64,000 bases of DNA from Hawksworthiomyces lignivorus (lineage: Eukaryota; Ascomycota; Sordariomycetes; Ophiostomatales; Ophiostomataceae): the NCBI GenBank assembly GCA_002917075.1, contig NTMA01000045.1:124001-188000 (forward strand). The letters run 5' to 3'. The notes under the pieces were generated by a model. That model searched no databases and was not told the DNA's origin. It saw only the letters and a program-made list of their open reading frames with translations. The position numbers were made by a program, and so were the translations under genes. How positions within the stretch are numbered: the stretch's first letter is position 1; each line of letters starts with the position of its first letter. Below, piece by piece: positions 22,926-34,870 of this stretch.

Positions 22926-24183
22926 TCACTCCTCCATCGGCTCTCCGGCGTCGGAGGCGTGAATGCCCGCGGGCAACCGGCCCTCTGCCAGCTCCTTCTC
23001 CAGCCGCGCAATCTCCTCCAGGCTGGTTGCCGTCCGGATGCGCTCTTGCAGGCGGCGGCGCTCGCCGTCAGTCAGCTTGATGCGCCCAAGCTTGGACGGG
23101 CCCGTCTCTAGCGATGACGACGAGGCTGCAGCGCCGCCAGCCGGCCGCGCCATGCCCGACACAATGTCGAACTTCTTGGACTTGGTGCTCATAATCTAAA
23201 GAGAGGGAGAGAGTTTTTTTCATCAGCAACAAGGAACAAAGGCAAACCCCAAATAATTATCTCGTAATAATCAATACAATGACCCGTGGGAAGCCTACCT
23301 TCTTCGCTAGGTCGGTCGGAAGGGTATGCGTGCCAAAGAGCTCTTCGGCCCGGCGTCGCTCGGCATCCTTGACCTTTTCGAAATCGAGGAAGCGTACTGT
23401 CGGACACCGCCAGATCACCCAATACCGGTATCTCTATTTTTTGTCAGTTGTCTACTGTATAGAAACAATGATTTGCAGAGCATAGAAGAAAAGACGGAGC
23501 GGCGGAATGAGAAGCAAGGAGTGAGAAGAACAAAGAACACACCTCCCGCTTGGTCACCGGGTTGTCCAGCAGCACCAGGTGCGTCAGCCGCCCCAGGCGC
23601 CCCAGGGGGTCGAGGTCGGCCAGCTCCGTCAGCTGGTTCGAGGCCAGCGCCAGGCTGGTCAGGTTGGGCAGGGCGTCGGCTAGGCCCGGCTGGATGGCGG
23701 CGATGCGGTTGCGGGCGAGCAGAAGAGTGCGGAGGCGGGGCGTCAAGGGGAAGTTGCCGAGGATCTGGATGTCGTTGTCGGTCAAATCGATCGCGTCTTG
23801 CGGCTGAGAGAGGAACAGATAATGTCAGCAGGAGAGCAGGTACACAAAGAACAGAGGGAAAATAGGGCGTGAAACAGAAAAAGATAGGATACGTACACCT
23901 GCTGCGCCGAGATTCTCAATAGCAGCAATTCGGTTTCCTGTTCGGGCGGGCACATGGCAAATTGGCTATCAACTCTGCTCTTTTGAAGCTTGGAAAAAGT
24001 GTAGCAAAAAACAAGGACAGCAGGAGTTCTGACGAGAGCGGGCCATGGGGGAAATGGCCGCATCTCTTCCCTCGTTTCTTTTCAGAAAGCTGGCAAAAAC
24101 CCACCTCGCAGATCGAGCTCGCGCTCTTTGAGCGGGTTCAGGTACGACAGCGACCCATTGATGAGGTCGGCTGTCAACCGCAT
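22926..24183 (-). CDS. LEA1: U2 snRNP protein A' (Lea1)
   Basis: Leucine-rich-repeat protein that, with U2B'', binds stem-loop IV of U2 snRNA in the spliceosome. Exons 5' to 3': 24183-24105, 23937-23897, 23803-23543, 23433-23299, 23195-22926, giving 261 residues, close to the family size. The start MRLTADLINGSLSYLNPLKE is highly conserved. LRR stretches follow (LDLRGNRIAAIENLG, AIDLTDNDIQILGNFP, LRTLLLARNRI, LTSLALASNQL, LTHLVLLDNPV). The LRR cap contains YRYWVIWRCPTVRFLDFEKV. The C-terminal 90 residues are less conserved. Exon 2 is only 41 nt; its 5' splice site is GTACGT, because the alternative six bases away breaks the frame of the next repeat. Confidence 0.95.
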
Positions 24184-24841
24184 TGTGAGATAAAGGCGGT
24201 AGACTTTGTGCGAATGTTGAAGAACGTTCAGAAGAACAGAGATTCGGTGTGTGCCACGGTCGTTAGGAAGCAAAAAGGAGAAAATTCTTGGACTTTGGTC
24301 GTGTGCCGTTGCCTGTCACCTAAACGGAACAATATGCAGCACCAAGATCGCGTAGTCGAAACGCCCGCCAAGGCGTAAAAGTCGATCTTTTACTATAAAA
24401 TCGAATTAAGACCCTCGAAAGTCGGAGCTGCGAAAGCTTCCGCGTCGTCTACAGTCGTCTAGTCGCCGGTTGATGTACGAACGTTGGAGAGGCTGGCGTC
24501 GCGATGTAATTTTTTTTCTGGCTTTGGCTTAGTAGGCTACAAACCCAGCCCCGCGACGCTGGCCACGATTGGGTGCGAAGACGCTAAGTTTGCGGGCGCC
24601 CGCATACTAAATTACGCCTCTGTACTACACAGTTACAGTGTCACACAGTGCACAGAATGTGCACATTTCTTACACTTTAGCATCTCACAGTCACAAAGAA
24701 TTCAAGAAACGTTTATTTCTATGCCCAGAATTTCATTATTCACCCAGCACTGTCCATTCAAGCCTAACCCATTATTCATATATCGAAAAAGAAAGCATTT
24801 ATATGTCATATCTTCCGTACGTCATGGATGGATATACCCCA
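24184..24841. other. intergenic, Lea1 promoter side
   Basis: A 658-bp spacer between the Lea1 start and the 3' end of the homeodomain factor, both on the minus strand. No gene or repeat was recognised. Confidence 0.5.
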
Positions 24842-27800
24842 TCATTGCCCGCCCACCAGATCGACTCCATCTTCAAACTCAAAATTCATCTCTTGAAGCA
24901 GGATGTCCATATCTTCCTGCGTCACCGAGTCCAAATTCAAATCTATGCTCATGTCCCCTAAGTCAAGGGCTATGTTTTCTCCCATATTGACGTCTAGAGG
25001 TGGAGGTAATGGCATCTGCGAGATGGCTAGCCGCTCATCATGTTCCTTGGAAAGTTTGGCACGAACCATGCTCTTGAACTTGACTAGCAGGTCGTTTTCA
25101 TCTGCTGGTGTACCGCTCCCGGAGCTGCAGCCAAGGATATCACAAGCTTTCGCGCGGAGAGCTTCGTCACTCGGGAAAGCCTCGCCACGCTCGATAACTG
25201 CTGCACGCACAAAATCTGTCAGGCCATCCTCCAACTCTCGCGAGCAGAAAACGGTAGCAGGCTTTGCGTAGCGTGTTGTGAACGAGCTCAAAAATTTGTT
25301 GGCTAGTGATGGCTTCAACTCGTACTCCACAGGATTTCCCCTCTCACAGTCTAGCAATTTCAACACGGCAGCCTCTCCACTTGAGCCAGTTTTGCCATCT
25401 GAGCTTCCTTCGCTTGGAGAGGAAAACGGCGCCATAGGCATTTTAGGGAAGCAGTACGGCGGCGCAAAACCAGAGCCACCTTGAGACAAGCTCCAAGCTT
25501 TATTGTCGATAGGAAGGCCCGGGCCAGTGCCAGCGGGAATAATTCCAACATCACGCTTAAAACGCATGAGCCACTCTGCGTTGTCCGCTGCCGTTTGGTT
25601 CCAAGGGTCATCACTGAAATCAGAGTCAGTCACAGAAGAAAAGATAGACGGCAAGTTTTGGAAATAAGAGAATCAATATTGACGTACTCATCATACAAAA
25701 TCCACCGAGCTTGGTGCTGAAGCTCTTCATCAGTAGGAATATGACAATTTGGGTTGTTTGGCGACATTGTCGACGAAACAAAGCGCGTCAGCTCTCGAGC
25801 CAATCGCCGGTAGCAGTTAGTGTCGTTCAAAAAGAACGGGGATGGCTTGAGATAACCTGGACTATCGCTGTTGTTGCTGCCGCCGTTGCTGTTGTTCGGC
25901 GCAGCGGTTAGCCCACTTGCAGAATTGCCATCTACGTCAGCCATATGCCGGCTCTTGAATGTTGCGAGCCATTCAGAGTTATCAGCAGCTGTTTGATTCC
26001 AGCCATCATCAAGCTCATAGATGATGAGGCGTGCTTGTCGCTGCAATGCAGCATCGTCTGGCGTGGGTTCGCCAGCTTCACGACGAGACCGTACAAAGTC
26101 GGCTAGTTCGGACTCGAGGCGGCTATAATTATGAATGGTAGCGTCAATGTTGTTTGGGTCGTCTAGGGGCCGGCGGGATTCATCAGCAATAGCGTCAGAT
26201 CGTGGCAGGTGAGCGCGCTTGCGGAATGGCGCAAGCCATGCTGTGGAAGCTCGGATTCGCCGCAGGAGAAAATCTACTACTTGGCTGTCTGTGGAAATAC
26301 TACTGCTATTAGGCATACTCTGGTCATTTCGCATTCGAGTCTCCATGTTCTCGATGAGCTGACATGCTTCTGCCTGCAGCTCAGCATCCATGGCAGTTAG
26401 GCCTAGTTGCGTTTTCTTAGCCACAAATGCGTGCAGTGCTGCCTCTAGCGGGCATAAATCAAAGACTGTTTCTTTGCCTTTGATACGCAGAGTGGCCATG
26501 CGGCTCTCAGCCTGAGATCGGATGGGTCCCAGGCGTGCCCGGCGCGCACAGGCTTCATCCGCCATTAATAGGTCTCGAAGCCATGACGGACTGCTTTGGT
26601 CGGAATTGGAAGATACTTCGGCTGCAAAGATGATGCGACATGCCTCAATCTGCACGGCTTCATCGGAGCATTCTATCTGACCTTCTTGCTGGTTCAGAAG
26701 CCAATAAGATAGCTCTTCCTTAAGCAGCTCATATGCATTGCGAGGGCTGCCAGGCGACTGGGTGTTTGCGCTGAAAGGAAGAGGAGAGTTGCGTTCGTCG
26801 TGGATGAGGTACGGTGGGATTGAGTTTTCCACCATCTGCATAACAGGAGCTTCGAAACCCCAGTCACCCTTCCAGTCAGCCATAGTTCGACCAGTCTTGA
26901 AGTGGTCAGCCAGGTGGTCCACTCGGATACTCCAGGTATCCATGACTATGCCACAGAAACCGCAGCGCGACCGTATCTCCGCCGTGGCCACTTTCCACTG
27001 GTCCATGGACCAGTTGACAAACTTGGCGCCATGTACCAGTCTAAGGTGCTGTCGTAAATGATCCTTCCGATAAAATGTGCGGTCAGCTAGAGCACGTTCT
27101 TGGCAAGCCCCGAAGTTGTGTGATTCGATGTGGATTGCATCTGGGTTCGCTTCGCCACAGAACACACAACACGGCTGCTTGGTTTCTGGGTGCAGAGCAA
27201 CTGCTCCCTGCGGTGTGCACACCCAACGCTCAAGCGACAAGTGCAGCGACTTTTCGTGTCTCTGCCAGTCGTGCTTCGTCTTGAATGTCTCTGTGCAGAA
27301 AGTACACTGGTATGTCTTCGAGGGGGGGAAAAGCGAAGTGGGCCCGCTCTTTCGGACACCGCTCAGAGGCCTTGTGGCACATACCCCGGAATTGTTGCTT
27401 TGCCCATCTTCGCCATTTTCACCGCTGGCGGCTTGTGCCGCCCCAGACTGAGGAGCTGAGCGCCGCCGCCGACGACGCCGGCCGCGGCCAAGAGAACTGA
27501 AAGCGGAGCCAAAAGAGCCCCGCGAAGCATGAGAAAAGGCAGAAGCAAATGATCCGGCACCACTTGACTGTGAGGTGCCAACACTGCTAGCAGACGAGCC
27601 GTTGAAGAGCGAACGGCCTGAGCCATCATCTGTGAAGTTAAGGCTGAAAGGACTGTTCAAGCCAGAAGAGATAGCAGAAGTTGACGATGTAATAGCTCGG
27701 GCAATATCTGTTACCGATGCAGGTTCGTTTTCAGGCGGTGAGTCCGCCCAACGCTGCAGCGGAATACTATTTTCAATTTGGGGACGCCGATCAAAGGGAG

Positions 27801-28815
27801 ATGGGGTGCCGCTCCGGCGCGGCTGAGGAATGTCGATGGCTCCAACAGGTGCACCAAAGCCGGAGTAGCTGTTTCGCACATGCGGCGACGTGGATCGGGT
27901 TGTGGGAATCTTGCCGCGACGACGGGCATTTGCCAGCCAGTTTGAAATTTGGGTCTTGTTGAGTCCTGTCAGGCGCTGCAAGACCTCCTTTTCTTCTTCG
28001 GTCGGATAGGGATGTCGGCTATGGGTAGATACCCAGTTTTTGAGAATCCGCACTGATTCCCGTGAAAAACGAGCGCCAAGTTTGGGCTGTGACGCTTCAG
28101 CCGGCTTCGGGCTCATGCGTCCAGCTATCTCGGGCAGGTTAGGCGCCGATGAGGTAGGCAGAACCATGGCAAGATTGCCAACGCCGTCTATGCTCTCTTC
28201 AGGATGGGGGATCGGATCGGGGTGATCACCCAATGTTGGCCAAGGGTTCGGAGGAAAAGAAACAGCGGTGGGAACGGGGCCGCCCGAGGCAAGGCCAAAG
28301 CTACATTCGCAACGCAAGGCGACGCAGCTTGTGCAGTAGCCCTTGTAGTTACCCTCTCGGATCGTCTTGCATTGATAACCTCCCAGCTTGCAGTGGGTGC
28401 ACGGCTCACTAGGTAGATCGTAAAAGTCCAATGGGTCAAACGCGTCGTCTCCTCCGTAGAGAAGGGTGTCAGTGCTGGCACCCGCGAACACCTCGGCCGA
28501 GGTGTCCGTGCTAGCAAAAATTCCCGGAGAGCCGAGAGCCCCGGTAGAAGGCATGTTGCTTTGTTCGTAGTGCTCCAGAGCCCAAAAAGAAAAGTCGTCC
28601 ACATTGGGATTTTGGAACAATAGTGACTCCAAATTGTCGACCTGAGGAGAGGCGAGGGGAGGCTCAGTATCTAACGGCTGATTGAGACATGCTGCCTCAG
28701 CACCAACAGTAAGTCCATCATCAACAGCGCCGACGACGGCATCCGCTGAGGGGCTCCAGTTGACGAATTCATCCATGCTGTCAGTCAGAGGGTCTTCCTC
28801 GGGAATGACGGGCAT
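24842..28815 (-). CDS. multi-domain transcription factor: zinc-cluster-like motif, TALE homeodomain, C2H2 fingers, repeated HTH-like units
   Basis: Two exons, 28815-25688 and 25613-24842, encode 1299 residues; the intron has GTACGT and CAG ends. Cys-rich motif: C139-X2-C142-X6-C149-X11-C161-X2-C164-X6-C171, which has zinc-cluster spacing. TALE-type homeodomain: about 246-305, with YPTEEEKEVL and ISNWLANARRR. A Ser-rich linker and a basic patch GRGRRRRRRR follow. C2H2 fingers: first C504/C507/H520/H525, a degenerate middle one to H595, and one at C618/C621/H634/H638. C-terminal units from about 690 to 1200 repeat the pattern L-x-x-E-L-x-x-F-V ... PTDEELQxQAR ... WNQTAADNxEWLxxFK; two neighbouring units share WNQTAADN exactly. 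These resemble the Tc5/CENP-B helix-turn-helix. It is probably a nuclear DNA-binding regulator; homeobox-C2H2 proteins occur in Sordariomycetes. The target is unknown. Confidence 0.9.
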
Positions 28816-30989
28816 GTTATGACCAAAGGGCGCAGGTGCTCAGAGTGGCAAGCAAGGAAATGAGCCTGCAACTGTGGACCTTCGATGACACTGCGTCCGT
28901 ATCTGAGGCTAAGGAAATAATGATAACAGAAGGGCGTCGGTTTGACACGTCCAGACTCAAGAGACACGGAGGAGACCAAAAAATTCCAAAAAATAGAAAA
29001 AAAAATAATAATAATAAGCAAAACGTCCAAATACAAATGACTAGTCTAGATAGGCAAAATGACAAGTTGGACTATCGGAGGGCGCCAGATGGCAAAAGCC
29101 AACGTCGTGACTCGTCCTGGGAAGGCTCTTTTTTTCTTTCCGTATTGGGGATATCTTGGCCGTTGTTTCTCCCCTTCTGGCTCCTCTCTTTCTCCCTTTC
29201 AGTTCTTCAACCTTGTGTATTATCCACCAAGCTGAAGAAGAGAAAAGGAGAAAATCAAAATTAAATTATCGAGGCGGGAATAATGAGAAACGAGAAAAAT
29301 ACAAAAGAGAAAGAATTAGAAACTTTTTGTTGAGATGGCAGATATGGTGAAAAATACATATGCAAATACAAAGAAATCTGATGGTGGTCGAGAGAGAGAC
29401 GCACGGCGTAGCCGAGTTTGGCTCTGAAGCGACAATGGCGTTCTCTGCTTCTGGCCTGTTCAGGGAAAGAGACTAACAAAACTAACAAAACGGCTCCTTC
29501 TTTCTGACTCGGATTGGCACCAGAACAAGTATAGAAGGAGAAAGAACGAAGTACGACAAAAAGTGGGTGTGCATGAGTGGGGCTGCCGAGAGAAAGTTGT
29601 CAACGGAAGGGCGTGGAGACCCACATTTTGCACCGACATCCAAATTGTCGAAGAGCTTATTTCCCACTTAATGCAGCCATCATGACACCGCAGTGCCTCG
29701 CCTCTCCGCAATCCGGAGATGGGTGCGGATTTAATCACAGACTGTGCTCGGCGGCGAGGCTAGGCTGTCAAAATCTGACAGTGTGTACACGGCCAATAAG
29801 AGAGGGAAAATATTAAAAGAGATCTGTTTCTTCAGCTCAGCTGTTTTATTCCACAGAGAGAAAAACAACTCGCTCGAACCATATGTAGAAAGTATACTGT
29901 CCCATTGGGTCGCGTGTCATCTGCTCTTTCCCTGCCTAGCTGTCACCTTGTTATATGACTGGCTCCTGCCGGACTTACCTTTAGTGTATTCTCCGGTGTC
30001 ACAAAAAACTTAGACATGAGAGGCTTCCCCCAAAGGGAAGAGCATCACTCTATCTACAAATTACGGGCATTGGCAGAGGCTCTCAGCATTTAACGAGGCT
30101 AGGAGGCCAGGCCACTCAAAACTTCCTCTTTGCTTTGAGAAGCAGCCAAAAAGATATATATTATGATATGCGCTCACGTAGCGCTTCTGCCTTATTCAGG
30201 CTACCATGGACCATCGGCTTGGAAACGGGCCGTCTGACAGCTTCTTCAAGAACTTGGACAACCATTCTCGAAACAATTCCTGAATAGAGAAAGCAAAAGA
30301 AGAAACGAGATGCTGCTTTCGTCCGCGGAGATCGAACTAAAATAAAATTTTGAGCTAAGCATTGTCCGGCTTGATGGGGTTCCCTGCTTCGCACACGGAC
30401 GCGCATCTGCCTCTTTGACGACTGCAGTCCAAGGCTTAGACGGTCCGAAGCCGCTGGCCAAGTCCAGCCAGGCTATCATCTGGCGGTACATGTTTCTGAT
30501 TTAGATCTTCCCCTGCAGTCGTACGCTTTCTCATACAATTCGGATAACGTCGGGTTTCATTTCAATATTTATCTATTTGATGGGCTCTTCAGCCGCGACT
30601 ATGCTCTTCTTTATACACCGTATTTTCTCCTCCCCCTTCCTTGTTTTATTGCTACATCCAAACGACCTTTGCTGCTGCCGCCGCACCCGATTGAGCAAAA
30701 TCTAAGCTGCAGGGATCATCGAACACAGTCACCTATCAGCACTATATGCATTTCTTCTCGCGAAACGAAATCTGGAAAGACGTAAACACCTGGACGCTTA
30801 ATAGGGAAATTAATAAAGGGGGAGACCGAAGGATCCAAAAAGAAATCCGTCCAATGGCCGACAACTTGACGGGAGCCGCGCCAGTCGCCAGGCGGAGAGA
30901 GCACGTGGTACATTGGATTCGGTAGACGACTAGAATTCCGGGCAGAAGAGGAGCCGGCAGCTCGCAGCAGCTCGGTAAACATTCCCGTT
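28816..30989. other. intergenic with repeat copy A
   Basis: A 2.17-kb region upstream of the homeodomain gene and downstream of the membrane-protein gene. It contains one copy of a dispersed repeat (29954-30125). Open frames are short and unconvincing; a minus-strand one ending at 30246 starts with ordinary-looking sequence (MIAWLDLASGFGPSKPW) but runs into low-complexity residues. The remainder is probably a long promoter or leader. Confidence 0.5.
29954..30125. repeat. dispersed repeat, copy A
   Basis: Aligns with 33957-34124 in the same orientation. The core 29971-30103 is roughly 80% identical by eye, with shared blocks such as AGAGCATCACTC, GGCAGAGGCTCT and CATTTAACGAGGCTAGG. Many differences are transitions. 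There is no coding potential. It may be a transposon relic or MITE-like fragment. Confidence 0.75.
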
Positions 30990-32059
30990 TCAGCTGTTGT
31001 TCACGACGGCAGCATGACATTCGGTTCCAATATTGGGCGTTGGCAGATTGGTCGCGTTCTGCGGGCTGGGCTTGAGATAGCAATTGCCCGGAGCGCCACC
31101 AGCGCTAGCGTTGGCTTTGGCAGTCCACAGCGGGATGAAGCTGACCCCCCCACAGGTGGTATTCTTGTTTCCCTCGCCAAACGTCGACGGCAGATATTTG
31201 CTGTACCCTGAGCAGGCATCCATGCAAGTATTGAAGTCGGCAACGAACAGAGACAGCAGAACGGTGCCCTTTGTATCCTTGTTGCAGTGCATTGTAAAGG
31301 TGACTTGGCCAAGGACTGAGAGAATGGCTGTGTCAGCGAGGCTGGCATTCAAAAGAAAGAAGACGAAAAGAAACGAAAGAAATGGCTGGCCTACGCTTAA
31401 ATGACGTATACATTGTACCCGTGACGTTATCCGGGCTATTAGAACAATTGTTGTCAATGGACGCAAAGGAGGTCGTTTTCGCCGCTGATTGAAGTGCAGC
31501 CAACGATGCCGCTGCTTTGTTGGCCCGGTTCGCTTCAACTCCTGTGCCAGCTGCTAAGCCGATGACAGTCGTTGTTAAAACAGCAATGATGGTAGACAAG
31601 ACAAATATTATGCGTGTGCATCCGAAGGGGCCTTCATTGCGCATCCGTCTGGATACACCGTTTCTGCCGTCATCCAATATTGCATCTCGACTAGACATTG
31701 GGTTGTAGATGTGTGGAGACAGTTGCTGGTGCTGGGTACTTGGGGTGTTTGCTGTGGTGCTGTACATCGAGACGGCAGCAGGTGATATTCCAACGGCAGC
31801 CGCTGTCACATAATTGTCCCCGGGCTTCGGTGTTGGATATGGCCCAGATGTAGAGTAGCCACCTGCCGAAGGCGGTGGCTGCAATGTTGTCATCGTGCGC
31901 GTGCTTGACGAAGTTCGCAGTGACGGCTGTGGCACAACTTCAGGATATGGCTGCAGAGCCACCTCTGGGCCGTCGTCATATTGCTATGCAATAGAGATAT
32001 TAGCTATATTGGCGACTGGAGAAGATAGGGGCGGCTGCGTGTCTCACCAGCGCTGCCAT
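30990..32059 (-). CDS. single-pass membrane protein with Cys-rich glycosylated ectodomain
   Basis: Exons 32059-32048 (only 12 nt, MAAL), 31983-31395 and 31315-30990 encode 308 residues. The start is chosen because the tiny first exon joins in frame across GTGAG and TAG signals to MAALQYDDGPEVALQPYPE, a typical start for this fungal architecture. An N-terminal Pro/Ser/Thr-rich cytosolic region of about 120 residues precedes one membrane segment (about 128-151, RIIFVLSTIIAVLTTTVIGL). The outer part has several N-glycosylation sequons (NCS, NVT, NTT, NAS, NAT) and about seven cysteines, including FNTCMDACSGY and CGGVSFIPLW. Similar proteins are numerous in Sordariomycetes, with no known function. 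It may be a surface or secretory-pathway protein. Confidence 0.75.
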
Positions 32060-33956
32060 CGCAGACAAAGAAAGGAAGGCAAGATGGGTTGAAGGAGCGA
32101 TAGTCGCAGTATAATAGCAGCAATTCCATCTATTCACAGCATCCCTTCAAGGCTTCAAATTTGTGTTGAAATAAGAATACGGGGCAAAGAAGGCTGAGGA
32201 TATGTTGAAGAAATAAAGATGCAAAGCAGCAAGAAGAGTTTGGCCCAAAATTAACCCCTGGATCTTCATTGATCTTGTCGCATAACACTCACTTGGCTCT
32301 CCTCGTGAAATTTCAAATCTTTCAGAAAACGTTAATCTACATCCGTCTGTGGCGAGCAAGCAGTGACATTGAAAGAATGTCTGCTTTGGGCGCCTCTGCA
32401 ATGCATGCGCAAATTTTCGGTTCAATATATGCAACAACCTAACGACAACTAGGATGCCTCCAAAAGCGATATCCCCGAGATCCATTAACTTTGTCCTCCT
32501 AGTCTCTGTTATCATGGGACGTTTGCTTGCATTGGCCCTTTACGCAGTTGTTGGAGGTTCTAACTGGCGCCAGTCTATGGGGAGTCGAATTGATAGATAC
32601 TCTGGCTAATCGCAGTTGATCTAGCTGCGCAGATACCAAAAAGCGAAACTGTTCTACGAAACATGTAAAAGTATGGCATCAAACCTGCTTTTTGATTTCA
32701 TCATATGCGCTGCTCCTTCATTCATATTTTCCATAGCAAAGCATGTTTTGGTCTCTGACATTAGCGCACGGAAAGTTGATACTAAGCTGTGGACAGAGAG
32801 GACAAGTGCTGACATGCCAACCAGGAAGTGAACAACCAAGAGTCATAAGCGAGATTCAGGGCATTGGACAATGTAGGAGAAACAAATATGAACATATCTG
32901 CAACACATCTCATCCAAATCTGGGCTGGTTGTACCCGAGCGTTTTGCACGACACTCCATTCGGAGGCCGCCCCCCCTCCCAAGTTCGCATGCGAAACACT
33001 GAAATGCTGAAAATCAATGTTGTGCTGACGCTGGAATCTGAAAGAGTCCAAGTGCAATATGGGAAGAGAAGGAGCGATTTTTAAATCAGAATGGGCTCAA
33101 CAAAATAAAATTTGGGAGGTCTATCTGCTGAGGTGAGATTTCAAGCGGGCTAAAGGTGATCAAAGCCCTGGTAAGATCAGTTTCACCAAAACTGCCAACC
33201 CAGAAGACAGTGCCAGCCAGGGTCACGGATCAGGTAAGGAGATCGGCTGATTTCTTCCTTGCTGTGCCATGACGGATCAATATGCAAGCTTTCCAAGACT
33301 TGTCCTCCAGATGTTGTGACAAAGGTCAGGATATTTTAGATGCCAACTCTTGCACAGTCAACAAACCCCTATTCTCCCCAGCTTGGACATCTACCAAACA
33401 TCTTCACGAACTTGGGCTGGGAACCGCTTAAATGATCCGAGCTTTCCGTTTTGTGTAAGGCTGAACCAGATAAGAAAAAAAGGGAAGTGGCAATATTGCA
33501 TAACATTAGCCCAGATCCAGTAGATGCTTTATAAATCCCCCCTCCCCCGTCTGCGAGGGGCGGTCCGCGCCTAAGATGATGTTGCGTTGTGGTACACAAA
33601 TTCTTCATGAATGAGTTAAGGTTTGCTATTCAAGGGGCAAGGAAGACAAGAGACCCATGCAAACACGCTATGGTATTTGACAGGCTGATTAACAGCAGAT
33701 CCTAAAGAACTTTGATAACCGCGATAAGAGGGCCAGTAGATGATAATGGCACACAAAAGACATCAGTTACTGGTCTATGCAATTGAACTAGTACGAAAAA
33801 GATTATTGTAGAAAACCTGGCATGGTATATTACAAGAGGAGGATTTGGTGTGGTTTTGGCCAGTGCTCATGCAAGAAGCTGAATCTATGAAACGTTTGTT
33901 CTTTTCTACGAGCTAGACGCGGCCGTGAATATCTCTAATCCGAATCAAGGTTTTGT

Positions 33957-34124
33957 GTACATCACTAGTCTCCAGCCACGACTTCACCTTTAGCGTATTC
34001 TCCAGTCTCACAAACCGAGACACGAGAGGCTTACCCCAAAGGGTAGAGCATCACTCCATATACAGATTATACGAAATATCGGCAGAGGCTCTTAACATTT
34101 AACGAGGCTAGGTTACTCCAGACT
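33957..34124. repeat. dispersed repeat, copy B
   Basis: Partner of copy A at 29954-30125; the core 33979-34112 aligns with short indels. It lies 60 bp before the long C run. Confidence 0.75.
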
Positions 34125-34185
34125 TAACCATACACTGCATTTTAGCTGAATGTGCCGAAGAAAGAAAACAGGCCTAAGAAACTAA

Positions 34186-34207
34186 CCCCCCCCCCCCCCC
34201 CCCCCCC
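34186..34207. repeat. 22-nt homopolymer C run
   Basis: An uninterrupted run of C in intergenic DNA. The exact length is prone to sequencing or assembly error. Confidence 0.85.
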
Positions 34208-34718
34208 GACGAATATCACAATTCACCAATGACACTCCTTGAAGAATAAACGTAATAAACTCTGTAAACGATGCTCCTGGATAGTAAAGGTGATTATTAT
34301 CACGACTCGTAAATAAGATCTCCTTGGGAGCCGATGTCACATTGCAGCAAACTGAATCCGTTCCCGTAATTGGTCGACCTCCTCTCCTTGGTAGGGTATG
34401 GCCAATGCCTCGAGGATGCGGTGGGCTGACGACACTATTTAAATTAATACGTTGATCTCATGCCTGTGATAATACAAAGTGAACACATACAATCGAGGGT
34501 TTGAAAGTCTGTAATGTACAGGGGAAATTCAAGGATTTCCTGTCCAGTATGAACATCTAGCAGTGGAATGATTTGCGTCTTAAGAGATAGACGGACGGAC
34601 GCTTTATTCTTAGCTTTTCGATTCGCATTTTCGGTCCTGGATAGTGAGAGCGAGACGGGCTGACCCTCGACTCTACCTAACCACCAAGACCACCACGACT
34701 CAACAGAACCACTCCGGA

Positions 34719-34870
34719 CAGTCTCGTAGAGACTGATCGGAGAACTGCTCAGCTCTCCTGCGTCAAGGAGGGCGCGAAAGCGCCTCCCTTGACGCGTAGT
34801 TAGCCAAGTTATGTGAAGAGATTGCAGTAGCCTTGGGGTAGGGTGGGCCTCTGGCCTACGGCCAGAGGCC
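34719..34870. repeat. array of four hairpins
   Basis: Hairpin 1: 34719-34735, 7-bp stem with GTA loop. Hairpin 2: 34739-34758, GGAGA/TCTCC stem with inner CTG/CAG pairing. Hairpin 3: 34760-34795, 16-nt arms (14 Watson-Crick pairs, one wobble, one mismatch) closing a GAAA tetraloop. Hairpin 4: 34846-34870, perfect 11-bp GC-rich stem with TAC loop. Such tight stems with minimal loops suggest a structured RNA, a mobile GC-rich palindromic element or a nuclear copy of mitochondrial DNA. The structures are seen directly; the origin is unknown. Confidence 0.7.
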
